Positions 23,701 to 35,105 of a stretch of DNA of 64,000 bases are shown here, in pieces (position 1 is the stretch's first letter; every line of letters begins with the position of its first letter). The stretch is from Lepiota brunneoincarnata (taxonomy: Eukaryota > Basidiomycota > Agaricomycetes > Agaricales > Agaricaceae). The stretch covers positions 1-64,000 of the forward strand of contig JAEBUN010000018.1 of NCBI GenBank assembly GCA_023014365.1, read 5' to 3'. The notes under the pieces were generated by a model. The model saw only the letters and a program-made list of their open reading frames with translations. It ran no database searches and was not told where the DNA came from. A program made the translations under genes and the position numbers.

Positions 23701-23796
23701 GACTTTATAGTAATAAAAGAAGATTCTAGGGCAGAAGAACCCCTAAAATTAGAAGAATTCTACAATGAAATAGATAAGAGAACAGGGTATAACTAG
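20705..23796 (+). pseudogene. Protease, RT and RNase H of the old family-2 element
   Basis: Protease is at 20985-21392 (ALLDNGSQIISMS, the DSG-type active site written DNG here) and ends in TGA at the same codon as in the young copy. RT spans about 21656-22911, with the active site MPYIDDVPIRGP, and contains several stops. A 206-bp solo LTR interrupts it, and RNase H resumes at 23118-23796 (VDSSWQATGYYIYQRD, FGPDSLSKRRWYPGD). The element is cut at 23796 by a LINE, so its integrase is absent from this window. The young copy at 55061-57154 shows what is missing. Confidence 0.9.
22912..23117. repeat. 206-bp solo LTR or LTR-like insertion with target duplication AGCTG
   Basis: Starts TGTTGAAATTATCCC and ends AATTCCAACA, with inverted ends TGTTG/CAACA, flanked by AGCTG at 22907-22911 and 23118-23122. 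Removing it with one AGCTG restores the RT-RNase H junction seen in the young copy. No relative is seen elsewhere in the window. Confidence 0.85.
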
Positions 23797-26602
23797 GGCA
23801 TTTTTATTTTTATTTTTTTAAATCAACAATTCATTATGCAGGGTCCCATTAACAGTCTGTGCCAATAAGTATCTACTACATTGGATTAGCTAAAGAGATG
23901 GGGCCAGAGGCCCCATGTGATAAACTATGTATGGCTGCAAAGGGAGGGGGGGAAGGTGACAAAGAGGGAGAAGAGGGTGGTTGGCTCACTCTGGAGGCAG
24001 GAATCCCTTGGGAAGCAGTAGGCTTTGGAGGAAAGGCAAAGGCAGCTGGGTTGTCTCAGAGAAACTGAACTAAGTCAGAGAGCAGCAGGGAAGTGTTGTG
24101 CTGAAGGTTGGACTTTGTCCTTGAAAAGTAGAGGCAGTCATAGAGGATGTGGTCCCAGGTCTCCAGGGAGTTCACTACATTGGCATTGGACTGGTTCATC
24201 AGGGAAGAACCACTGGTGGTATTCCCCAATAGGGGCATGGCTGGTAATACAGCAAGTGAGGGCAAGCAGTGAGAGATGGTGGGTCCTTGGTGGTTAAGAT
24301 GAGCCAAGTTCCATGGTGTAGGGATGATGGGGCAAGGGGCTTGTTGCTTTTATCAAAGATGGTAAGAAATTAGGAGCCACAGTATTTGGATGAGGCTGCA
24401 AAGTCCTTCTGCCACTCAGCAGATACAGTAAGAGAAGCCTGAGCCTACAGGAAGTCCAGTGTGGTTGGAGAAGCTGCAGAAGCAGGAAAACATGCAGATT
24501 TGGCCTCATGAGTAACTGAAGCCAAGGCAGGGAGCTGCCATGTGGAGGGGATAAAGACAAACTTGATTGTCTGGGAGGGAGAAGCTGTCAGCCAGGGGAA
24601 TAAGGCCTTAATGACTGCCAGAGAGTAAGCCTGTCCAGAGTGGGGGGAGGGATCAAGGATGGTTTTACAAGAAGGAAAAGAAGAAGAAGAGATAAGGACA
24701 GTAATATCTGAAGCATTATCAACAAGAGAGAGAGAAGTACATAAACTAGAACACAAGGCAAATAAGGCAGTACAGGATCATTGACCCTGACCAGGGGAGA
24801 GAGATACACTAAAAATAGAGGAAAAAGAGAGGGTGATAGCAACTGAGGCTGATGTGCACAGCCCAGAATTGGGAAGGGGAAAGTGGGTAGAAATACAAAC
24901 TAAGGGAGAGAACTGGGAACAAGAGGGGGAGGAAATGATGGTGTCTACCCTACTGTGAAAGAGCTGAATCTCCACAGGTGTGTAGGACCCAGGAGGAAGA
25001 GAGAGAAAGGAAAACCTATCTGAATACAAGTCAAGCAGGCATTGGCTTGGTCTATCAACAGAAGGGAAAGAAATCAGAGGGTCAGTGGCCTTGGCAGCCA
25101 ACCTGTCAAAGTCCTGGAGAGCACCACCAGTCCATCTGCAAATGCCTGGGGCAAGAAAGGGGATGGCCAGTGGGTGCTTAATTGTGGAGGTAGAGCACCA
25201 ATCCAGGAGGGAGTGAAGGGCATGAGTGTGGTGAAGCCTGCAAATGTGGAGGGCAGCCCTATCACACAGTTTGCAAAGATGAAGGTGGAGGGGGATAAGG
25301 CCAGCTAGTGCATTGACTCCCCCAACAGGAGAGGTCCTAAATGCACCTGTGATCCAGAGGCCAGCCTTGCATTGAGCATGTTGGAGCAGAGAGAGGAGGC
25401 CCTTTACTCAGGCACCATGAAAGAACCATAAGGAAGAGCCATAAGTCATGATAGGAGCTACACAGGAACAATAGAGGAGATGCTTCTAGTCTGCAGTGAG
25501 GCCCTGGGCAGAGTTGCCAAGCATCCCCATAGCACGCACAGTAGTAAGGGCCTTGGTAGAATAAAACTGTATGTACATAGGCATTGAAGGACAGCTGCCA
25601 GTCAAACCAGAAGCCCAGGTATTGCCAGACTGGTTTGGCAGTCAGAGGAGTGTTACCTGAGAAGGGAGCAAATCCAAGGTCTAAAGGAGGAGCCACATCA
25701 TTGTGGTGGTGGGAAAAGTGGAACACCTCTGTTTTGGAGTGCTCCAGAACCAAGCCAAGGGAGTCCATCAAGGAGTGAATGACTGCATAAGCCTGGTGGA
25801 GAACAGCCAAGTTGTCAGCCCAGTCCTTGTGCTACACAATAAGAAGGCCATCATCCACAAAAGAAAGAGCTGTAGCATTAATGTGGTCCATGGAGGAATG
25901 ATGATCAAAGAGATGGAGGATGGGAGCTACAATAAGGGCAGAGAGGACAGGAGAGAGTGCAGAGCCCTGGCCTACACCCACACTAGAAGGATACCACTCA
26001 GATTCAGCAGAGCCCCATACAAAGCATGTGCAGCATCCCACCAAATAAGACTGGAAGAAAGAGACAAGGGAAGCAGGAAAGCCCATAAGTTGAAGGATTT
26101 CTAGTAGAATCTCATGATTAATGGAGGGGAAGAACTGGGCAATATCAAATGCCAGTACACTGGAGACAAGGCCCTTGGCCCAGCCAGCATGAACTACATG
26201 GGTGAGGAAGAGACCAGCATCTTCAGTGGACCTCTGGATGATGCCTCTCAGTTGGTTGGAGTGGAAGATTCCATTAGACACAGCATCAAACTGCATGCAG
26301 TGGGGAATCATCTTCTCAATAAGCTTTCCTAAGGTATTAAGGAGGGCAATTGGGTAGAAAAACTTGGGAGTGGAATAGTCATCCTTCCCAGGCTTGGGAA
26401 TAACCACTGAGCAAGAGCCCTTGAAATACTCAGGCCACCTTCCCTCAGAGATACAGGCATTAGCTAGAGCTAAGAAGAGACCCTCAATCCTGGGACAGAA
26501 GACCAAGAGCTTCAGATGCTTCCATGTGATATAGCCAGGACCTGGTGCAGAGTGGTTGGAGCAACCCTCTAAAGCCTCATGGAGTTCAGGAATAGCAAAT
26601 AG
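23797..26602 (-). pseudogene. Tad1-like LINE (non-LTR RT, RNase H), 5'-truncated
   Basis: On the minus strand, 26602 to about 25832 encodes a non-LTR reverse transcriptase: GYITWKHLKL, VVIPKPGKDDYSTP, IALLNTLGKLIEKMI, AFDIAQFFPSINH, GVGQGSALSPVLSAL and the active site FVDDG. A stop follows, then the thumb region (25810-25337), a linker, and an RNase H-like region (about 24756-24445). Near the 3' end ETWDHILYDC resembles the C-terminal Cys/His motif of LINE proteins. The element ends in an A-rich tail (T-rich on the plus strand, 23803-23822) right next to the broken family-2 pol. Its 5' part is cut at 26602 by copy 3's LTR. Plus-strand ORFs here are shadows. Confidence 0.88.
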
Positions 26603-26987
26603 TGTTATCAGAAGTCTTATCAGAAGGACAGTTATTTTTAGTTTACATTCCCATGTCACTATGAAACCATCAGTAGGGTACATCAGAAGGACTATTCTTA
26701 GTTTATGTCTCACATTCCTTATCTCTGGCTCATAATTACTCTGGTCTGGACTATTATAGTAGGAGTATAGCCACACTTAGAAGTGTATAAGGATACAGTA
26801 CAATACCTTGGATCCTTATCTTAGTGTTATACAGTTCTTGCCTCCTATAACTCTTTGCTCTTAAAACAGCTGGACTATAGTGCTCCATTGTCTCCAAGTC
26901 ATGCTTAGTAGGACAGGACCCAGTCTGTATAGACATCCTGTGTTGAACCCTGTGCTACTCAAGAGCGAACCCCTAACCCGGGTAACA
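26603..26987 (+). repeat. 5' LTR of family 1 copy 3 (type A)
   Basis: 385 bp, TGTTATCAGAAGTC to CCCGGGTAACA, inserted in the LINE. It is followed by the leader AAAACACTAAGATAC, which also follows the copy 6 5' LTR. Confidence 0.93.
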
Positions 26988-27033
26988 AAACACTAAGATA
27001 CCTTGCTGCTTATCTCTTGCTCGCCCTCTACTC

Positions 27034-27418
27034 TGTTGCCTGGGTTAGGGGTTTGCTCTTGAGTAGCACGGGGTTTGACACAGGATATCTATACAGACTT
27101 GGTCCTGTCCTACTGAGTGTGACTTGGAGATAACGGAGCACTATAGTCTAGCCGGTTTAGAGGCAAAGAGTTATAGGAGGCCTGAACTATATAACACTAA
27201 GATAAGGATACAAGGTATTGTACTGTATCCTTATATACTTCTAAGTGTGGCTATACTTCTACTATAATAGTCTGGACCAGAGTAACTATGAGTCAGAGAT
27301 AAGAAACATGAGGCATATACTAAGAATAGTCCTTCTGATGTACACTACTGATGGTTTCATAGTGACATGGGAATATAAGCTAAAAATAACCGTCCTTCTG
27401 ATAAGACTTCTGATAACA
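27034..27418 (-). repeat. Solo LTR of family 1 in the copy 3 leader, target duplication TACTC
   Basis: 385 bp in reverse orientation, TGTTGCCTGGGTTAGGG to CTTCTGATAACA, flanked by TACTC at 27029-27033 and 27419-27423. It lies 46 bp from the copy 3 5' LTR in opposite orientation, so the two can pair as a long hairpin. Confidence 0.94.
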
Positions 27419-27478
27419 TACTCTGCTCTGCTCTGCTGACATACTGAACACATTGAGGTACTCTGGTTGTTCAAAACA

Positions 27479-27736
27479 ATGTACAAAAGAAAACCACCTC
27501 TCTGTGTAGCCATTGCTACATCCCTCAACCTTTCCCCACCAGAAGACCTGGCTTATTTACTCATTTTCGTCTTTACCTCCACCGCCACCCTCACCGCCTA
27601 CCAAATAATCACACTAGAACTCAAACGCATCATGTGCCCTTGCCACTGCTGTGTTGTCAGATTGTGGAACCTGTACTCAGGAATCTCCATCATTGCAACT
27701 CAATTTTTCATTCTTCTAGCGATAATTGATTGCTAG
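27479..27736 (+). CDS. Small leader ORF with two hydrophobic segments (85 aa)
   Basis: The ORF from ATG 27479 runs 85 codons, starting MYKRKPPLCVAIATSLN. It has a hydrophobic segment LAYLLIFVFTSTATLTAYQ, a charged turn, a Cys cluster (MCPCHCCVV) and a second hydrophobic segment GISIIATQFFILLAII. It could be a small two-pass membrane protein. It sits in the leader between the 5' LTR and gag. Copy 6 carries the same ORF in inverted position (about 14275 leftward) with the same residues and a few stops. I know of no equivalent in typical fungal gypsy elements, and it may only be the decayed start of a longer gag. Confidence 0.5.
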   Translation: MYKRKPPLCVAIATSLNLSPPEDLAYLLIFVFTSTATLTAYQIITLELKRIMCPCHCCVVRLWNLYSGISIIATQFFILLAIIDC

Positions 27737-28430
27737 ACAACTGTCACCACACCTCCAAAGAAGTTCTCAGCCCAAGAAACTCCATCACCTCCTCCCAAAT
27801 CGAGAAGCAGAATCTCAGGATCAGGAACCTAAAATCCAGATCCCAGAAGAAACCACTTACCCACTCAAACACCACTGCCATTTTATCCCCCTGTCTCTAT
27901 TTGACTTGCCTACTCCATGTGCATCCACATCTACATGCACTCAAACAAGCTTTGCCAAAGAACTAGCAGAATGACAAAGATTACAACACAAAAGAGAATT
28001 AAAAGAACATTACAAACAAGAAGAAAAGGAACAAAAAAGAGCCAAAGAATATCATGCTAAAGTAAACCTACTAAATGATTTTGAACTTCAAAAGCTCAAA
28101 TACACCCTCAAACAACTGAGAGAACTTTCCCAATCTGAAGAAAATCCTACTTACATATCACAAATATGTAGTAGATCAAGGAAAACCTCCTCCAGTAGAC
28201 AACAACTCAGACATCTACATCACCAATGATAACCAATCAGAACCCGAACTGCAACCACTTGCATTACACACATCAGTACACCCCTTATCCCTACCAGCAC
28301 CACCCATACAACCAACACAACTGCCAACACCACTGCCACTGCCACCTGGACAACTACAAATAATGGCTGCCACACAAAATCCAAAGGAGTTAGGACTCCT
28401 CAAACCTGTCGCCTTCAATGGAACCAGAAG

Positions 28431-29140
28431 TGTTATGAACAGTCCAGATCAAGAGGAACAAGAACAATTATTCAACTTTACAAGATGGGTACAGGAGACC
28501 ACAGACCAGTTGTGAGCACAGGAATACAAAGATAAAGAAGGGGAATACTACAATGCCATGCAGGACCTGGCAAGAGAAGCAGGAATGGAGATAACTCTGG
28601 AGGATATTCTGGAATACCCCAAGGACAAAGAAGATAGCCATGGATCAACCAATCCAATCTCCAATACAGATGGAAGCACCAAGAGAGTGGAGACCAAGGA
28701 TGGAGGAGAATCCATGGAGATAGAATTGGGAGAAGAGAACTATGAGTCAGAGGAAAGCGATGGAACATTGCACAGCAGTGGAATGGAAAATGAGGATACT
28801 GACTCATTGTAATATATAAATAACAGTAGGATACCATCAGCTAGGATGCGCATCATGGTCAAGACTGCGCAAGACAAGTAGAACAGCCCAACAACCTATA
28901 ACGAGTATATAGTATCTCATAGGTATATAAGGCCTGTACAAGTAGAGATTAAAGCCTTAAGCTTTAATCTTGTTAACAGTGGTTGTTAACCCTCTCTGGC
29001 TTAAATTGGCATGTTCCCTCATTATCTCATTGAGTGCAATCCACTAAGCTCTGCAAGGCCAACCATCTTGGACACCTTAGAGAGTGATTGAAGGCCGTCT
29101 CCAGTTATCCTTGGATACAGAAGGAGCACGGATCATAACA
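28431..29140 (+). repeat. 710-bp solo LTR with target duplication AGAAG, containing an ORF
   Basis: Starts TGTTATGAACAGTCC and ends GGATCATAACA, flanked by AGAAG at 28426-28430 and 29141-29145. Its 3' half has a promoter or poly(A)-like region (TAGAGATTAAAGCCTTAAGC near 28944). It is a different family from those around it. Confidence 0.92.
28437..28812 (+). pseudogene. ORF inside the 710-bp LTR
   Basis: Starting at ATG 28437, six bases inside the LTR, the frame gives MNSPDQEEQEQLFNFTRW, then one TGA near 28513-28516, then about 99 more codons including MQDLAREAGMEITLEDILEY, ending with the acidic tail EDTDSL. The composition is acidic and coiled-coil-like. The TGA lies where Arg (CGA) is plausible. 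LTRs rarely encode protein, so it may be an LTR-borne gene or the relic of a coding end absorbed into the LTR. No domain recognised. Confidence 0.5.
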
Positions 29141-30416
29141 AGAAGACTATTTGAAGATTGGATCTTCCAATGCGAAGTTTACGTGCTTGCTAATGCAACC
29201 ACATACAACAATGACCTTACTAGGATCCTATTCATCCTTTCAACAATGCAATCAGGAGATGCCTGAGCTTAGGCCAGACAATACCCCCATGAGAGAAACA
29301 CCCAAATCCAACCAGGGCAACCCATAGCAATAGAATCATGGGACAACTTCACTGCCCAGCTTAGAGCCAATTTCACCCCGGCAGACAAACATGCATATGC
29401 ACATACCAGACTCCAGACCCTGCACAAGCAGGTAAACCAATGACTGAGTTCAACGCTCAGTTCAAGGAACTTGTCCATTAATCCGGACTTAACAAAGATT
29501 GCACATTGATCGATCTCTATTGAAAAGCAATTGATCGCCACGTTGCAATGAAAATCGATGAATCAGAGAACCCTCTGACAACCATCACCACTTGGTATAC
29601 CTGAGCCAACAAACTTAATGATAATTTCCACGGAATCAATGCCCTCTACGGCACCCCCAGGAACATGTTCCCCCAAAGAAACCAATACCAACCCAATTGT
29701 GAACCAAACTGTCCAAACAACAACATGCCCTATGCACAGTTTTACCAAAGGAGCAATGCTCCATGATTCACACCATGCAACCCACATGCCATGGAAATAG
29801 ACCATGCTGCAATAGAAGAAGGATTTGAAGATCCTTATCCCAAAATTCCACAACCAGAATATACTGAAGAAGACTCCACACAGGAACCATTGGAGTTAGA
29901 TGCCATTGTCACTGGACAACAAATAAAATCATATCAAAACCAAGAATGCTTCCAATGTGGAGCTAAAGACCATTGGGTCAGTAAATGCCCACAACCACCA
30001 CCAGCCAGATGCTTCCCTGGAATGCACACCAACCCCCCTCACCCTGCAAGAAACCCCAACCATCCTTTTTCTGGACATCAAAACACTTGCCCCAGATTCC
30101 TGAACTGGAATAACCAATCACCACCCCAATGCAAATACTCCCTTGCTGTTGCAGAAGTTGCATCTCAGATGCACCAGATGGCTGATGAACCCAACCCCAA
30201 GTTACAACAAGAACTCCACTCTGCACTAGCGGAGGTTCTGGAGATGCATCCATTCCAGGATTTTTAAAAAGGAATGCTGTCAATCAATGTGCCCCTGCAC
30301 ATTCCAGTACTCAGAAGGACATTTTCTTGATAAACTCTGTACAATTATGACTTTCTCCAAATAAATGATCCCTTTTTCTACCCATCAAGATTTGGAGTGA
30401 ATGGACATCAAAACTC

Positions 30417-33400
30417 ATGGCCATCACCACCCTGATAGACTCAGGAACTCAAGGAAATTTCATTTCCCACAAAGTTGTTGAACAACATGGTTATCAAACC
30501 AAACAACTGGACCAACCAATCCCTCTCAGCAACATTGACGGAACTGACAATCAGCATGGCAGGATCCATGAATACATCAAAATCAAGACCATCATTGATG
30601 GAAGAGATTGCATGCTAGAAGCATATGTCACAAACACTGGTGAGAAAGATCTCATCATCAGATTTCCCTGGTTGGAACAATATAATCCCGATGTCAACTG
30701 GAAAACCAAGACATTCTCTTGGAAACCCCAAATCGATCACAAAGACTTCTCCAAACTCCTCAGAACCCTACAACAACCTGTCAAACTCAACTCCATTGCC
30801 ATGGACATAATGGCTGGAAAAACCTCTCAACCTGAGGAAAACCCCAAGGAATACATCAACCTGTCAAATGTTGACCTTGACACCTTCTCTTTAGAAAGAG
30901 AAGTGAACCCAATGCTTCTAACCCCATTAGAAGTAAATGCTAAAGCAACATACACCACAATACTCCACAATGAGCAACACAACCTGACAAGATTGGCAAA
31001 CCAAGAAGGAAAACAACCAGAATCAAACAAGGAACCACCTGAGATTCCTCAGAGATTTGCCCGATGGGCTAAAATATTCAACAAGAAAGCCTCTGAATGA
31101 TTCCCACCATTAAGACCATTTGATCATGAAATCAAATTAAAACCAACATTTGAAGCAAAATCAATGAAACCTTATCAAGTGGCACCTGCTGAAGAAAAAG
31201 CACTAAAGGAATTCATAGATGAAAACCTCCAAAAAGGGTATATTTGCCCCTCAAATCCCCTATGGCATTACCTTTCTTCTTTGTTGCCAAGAAAGGAGGA
31301 GACCTCCAACCCTGCCAAGACTATTGTTATCTAAATGATCACACTATCAAAAATGCCTACCCAATCCCCATGATTTCCTCTATCATGGATAAACTCAAAG
31401 GAGCTAAGTACTTCACTAAGCTCAATATCTGCCTAGGATACAATAATGTCAGAATCAAAGATGGCAATCAATGGAAAGCAGTGTTCAAGACTCCTATAGG
31501 TCTTTTCAAACCAACTGTAATGTTTTTCAGACTTTGCAACAGTCCCGTGACATTCCAACATATGATGGACATGGTATTCTCTGAAATAATGGAGAAAGGC
31601 GGAATCATCATCTATATGGATGATATCCTAATATATGGTAAAACCCAGGAAGAAACCAACCAACTTATGGAAAAAGTACTACAGATCCTACAGGAAAATG
31701 ACCTCTACCTCAAAATGGAAAAATGCAAGTTCAACAAACAACGACTTGAATATCTCAGTATGATCATTACACCTGATGAAATCAAAATGGATCCTGGAAA
31801 ACTCAAGGGAATAGAAGACTGGCCAGTGCCAAAAACAGTCTGACACATTCAGAAATTCATCAGATTCTGCAACATCTACCAGAAGTTCACCACACCAAAC
31901 CCCTTAACCAACTCCTATCCAAATCAAACAAGTTTGAATGGAAAGAAGAACAACAAAAAGCATTTGAAATGCTCAAGAACAAATTCTTAAAGGAACTGGT
32001 ACTCCTCATGCCCAACTCCACAAAACCCTTTGAAATAGAAGCTAATGCTTCCAAATTTGCATCAGAAGCTGTCCTGTACCAACACAATATCAACAGAATA
32101 CGGAAACCTGTATCATTCTATTCAAAGACATTCAGACCAGCAGAACGCAACTACGACATCTACGATAGGGAACTCCTTGCTATTATCCGAGCCCTCAAAG
32201 AATGGCACCATTATCTCCTCGGCAGCCCCCATACTGTTCACATCAGAATGGACCACCAAAACCTCACATACTGGTGTAAACCCCAGAAAATCAACCGCCA
32301 ACAAGCACAATGGGTCCAAACCCTCACTGACTACAACTTTAAATTAGAACATGTTCCAGGATCAAAGATCCCTGCACCAGATGCTCTATCAAGATGTCCA
32401 GACCACATCCCTGATGAGGATAATGATAACAAAGACATCACCATGCTTCCAAACAACCTCTTTGTTGCTGCAGCCAACATAGAAGATCAAAACCTGATCA
32501 TGGTACTCCCAGAACACCTCTTTATCACCACCGTTGATATGGAACTACAAGAAAGAATCACAGAATCACCCAAATACGATGCTAGAACCACTGAAGCATT
32601 CAAACTCCTAAAAGAAACCCACCCTAATGCCACCGATAAAGACTTTGGAACAGTCCCGCCCACAAATGGTCCACTCCTCACATTCCAAGAACGTGTCATC
32701 ATTCCAGAAGACCTCCAACTTAGACATGATGTCATCGCAAGATACCACAACCACCCTACATGTGGCCACCCTGGAGAACAAGAAACATACTGCCTCACCA
32801 AGAAAGAAGTATATTGGCTAGGAATATCAACATTCATAAAGAACTATGCTAAAGGCTGTCCCAAGTGTCAGCAACACAAAATCATATGCAGACTGGATTG
32901 TGCACCGACTCAACCAATTCCACCATCATCTTCAAGATGCCCATTTGCCCAAATCTTATGGGATCTTATCACCAGTCTACCACCTAGCACCGGCCATAAG
33001 GCAATATTGTCCATGGTGGACCACAGCCTTACGAAGGGGGTAATTTTCATCCATCAGATCAATCAAATGCCAACGACATCGGACAACTATTAATAGAAAA
33101 AGTCTTCACTAGATTCGGATTACCTGATAAGATCATATCAGATTGAGACCCCAAATTCACCTGCCAATTCCTTCTGAGAACTAGCCAAATGACTAAACAT
33201 CCAACAAGCATTCTCAACTGCATACCATTCCCAGACAGATGGTTCTACCAAATGATACAACCAAGAAATCAAGACCTATCTCACCATATACTGCACCAGG
33301 AACCCCCTTGATTGGTCAGAAACCCTCCCTATCGCCAAATTTGCACACAACTCCAAAATACATGCCTCAAGGCAGAAATCCCCATTCGAACTAATCATGG

Positions 33401-33425
33401 GATATAACCCTCTGCTGATACCCAC
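30417..33425 (+). pseudogene. Protease, RT, RNase H and integrase of family 1 copy 3
   Basis: Protease starts near 30420 with LIDSGTQGNFISHKVV, the aspartic active site. RT follows (ASPFFF-type start missing by frameshift near 31240, then 31244-31843 with [11 protein letters not shown]). The frame stops at TGA 31841-31843, where copy 1 has CGA. RNase H and the integrase zinc domain and core (31969-33093) are readable but a frameshift follows at 33050. At about 33425 the sequence jumps from integrase straight into ORF3, so the integrase C-terminus and chromodomain are deleted. Confidence 0.92.
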
Positions 33426-34263
33426 ATACCCAAGCAAGATGAGATACATACCTCGCAGCCCTCCACCACAACCATCACCACCACTGCCATGACAACCCCT
33501 ACCATTATCACCACCCCCACTCCCAATAAGGGAAAGAAGTCTACCAATCTCAGAAACCCTTTCAGACATCTCACCCCCACTAGGAACACCACCCACTCCA
33601 TCACCAATAACCACATCCCAGTTTGGAACTCCCCCAATCCTATTCACACACGAACTGACCCCTGAACCACCAACAGATCAGTCTGCATCTAATGCAGACA
33701 TACCAGACACTGGGCTATGGATTGCCCCCAATTTGCCTGTCTTGGGTGCAAGCAATATGCCCCAGGGCACTACTCTTATGACTGCATCAAGTATAGATGC
33801 TCCCATTGCACAATTTTCCAACCATACCATAAACAGACCGAATGCCCTAATCAAAAGACTTGACACACCCCCTACTCCCAAACTCCAGCAGCCCATCCCA
33901 TGACGACTCCCTCCACTCACAGTCAATACATTGACCTCACTAACGATGACTACTATGAGGAATGTTATAACAAGGTCACCAAGTCCAACATCACAGGAGA
34001 ACCATGCAGTTCTTTCTGAAGAAAACCAAATCACCCCCACAGAAGATAGAATTGAAAGTCCCCACTTCAGACAACTCCTATACAACATATTCTATCCAGG
34101 ACAACCCCCATCCCCAGAAACTGCTGCAGTACTTGATCTCCACAGAACTCCTACCCCTACCTTTTCCCCCATCATTCCCCCTCAACCAGACTCCACTGAC
34201 CAACCCCAAGTAGACTACTATGAACCAAATTACCTAGCTGAATACCCAGAAGAAGGAAACTAA
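33426..34263 (+). pseudogene. ORF3 region of copy 3 (zinc knuckles and tail)
   Basis: The N-terminal half is lost in the pol deletion. The knuckle frame (frame 3) shows RHWAMDC, CLGCKQYAPGHYSYDC and a third unit, with one TAA in the first knuckle, and ends GEPCSSF at 34019. The conserved tail is in the next frame (+1), 33931-34263, with RIESPHFRQLL and ending PNYLAEYPEEGN. The frame relation is the same as in copy 1. Confidence 0.75.
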
Positions 34264-34301
34264 CAAGTTATAATGGAAAACAACTCTAGAAATGGACCTA
34301 A

Positions 34302-34410
34302 TGTTATTAGAAGTCTTATCAGAAGGATGGTTATTTTTAGTTTACATTCCCACTATGAAACCATCAGTAGTGTACATCAGAAGGACTATTCTTAGTTTAT
34401 GTCTCACATT
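34302..34410 (+). repeat. Truncated 3' LTR of copy 3
   Basis: Only the first 109 bp remain (TGTTATTAGAAGTC...), cut by the inverted LTR at 34411. Confidence 0.85.
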
Positions 34411-34795
34411 TGTTACCCAGGTTAGGGGTTCACTCTTGAGTAACACAGGGTTCGTCACAGGATGTCTATACAGACTTGGTCCTATCCTACTAAGCATGAC
34501 TTGGAGACGATGGAGCACTATAGTCCAGCCAGTTTAGAGGCAAAGAGTTATAGGAGGCAAGAACTTTATAACACTAAGATAAGGATACAAGGTATTGTAC
34601 TGTATCCTTATATACCTCTGAGTGTGGCTGTACTCCTACTATAATAATCTGGACCAGAGTAACTATGAGTCAGAGATAAGGAACATGAGGTGTATACTAA
34701 GAATAGTCCTTCTGATGTACACTACTGATGGTTTCATAGTGACATGGGAATGTAGATTAAAAATAACTGTCCTTCTGATAAAGCTTCTGATAATA
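34411..34795 (-). repeat. LTR of minus-strand remnant copy 5
   Basis: 385 bp in reverse orientation starting TGTTACCCAGGTTAGGG; the far end reads TGATAATA instead of TGATAACA. It is the 3' LTR of the inverted ORF3 tail that follows. Confidence 0.88.
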
Positions 34796-35105
34796 TTAGG
34801 TCTGTTTCTAGAGTTGTTTTCCATTACAACTTGTTAGTTTCCTTCCTCCAGATATTTGGCTAGGTAATTTGGCTCATAGTAGTCAAGTTGGGGTTGGTTG
34901 GTGGAGTCTGGTTGAGGGGGAACGATGGGGGAGAAGGTGGGAATAAGAGTTCTGTGGAGATCAAGTACAGTGGCAGTTTCTGGGGATGGGGGTTGTCCTG
35001 GATAGAAGATGTCATATAAGAGATGTCTGAAATGAGGACTTTCTATCCTTTCTTCTGGTGGTGTGGTTGGGTTTTCTTCAGAAGGAACCATATGGTTCTC
35101 CTGTG
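34796..35105 (-). pseudogene. ORF3 tail of minus-strand copy 5
   Basis: The minus-strand ORF keeps the tail conserved in copies 1-3 (RIESPHFRHLLYDIF, GQPPSPETATVLDLHRT, ending PNYLAKYLEEGN). The rest of copy 5 is gone; at about 35105 the sequence switches to plus-strand gag of copy 4. Confidence 0.8.

Larger units (their letters stand above)
27737..30267 (+). pseudogene. gag of family 1 copy 3
   Basis: The N-terminal part has a coiled-coil-like stretch (RELKEHYKQEEKEQKRAKEY, LKYTLKQLRELS) broken by TGA, then a Pro-rich linker and NPKELGLLKPVAFNGT. A 710-bp solo LTR (28431-29140) interrupts the capsid region. It resumes with FEDWIFQCEVYVLAN, then a segment with many TGA or TAA stops. The final ORF (29791-30267) has the CX2CX4HX4C knuckle (CFQCGAKDHWVSKC) and ends HPFQDF. 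Protease follows about 150 nt later in another frame. Confidence 0.88.

Noticed and set aside
23859..26332. Plus-strand ORFs opposite the LINE
   Set aside because: They mirror the minus-strand RT and RNase H frames and have no motif of their own.
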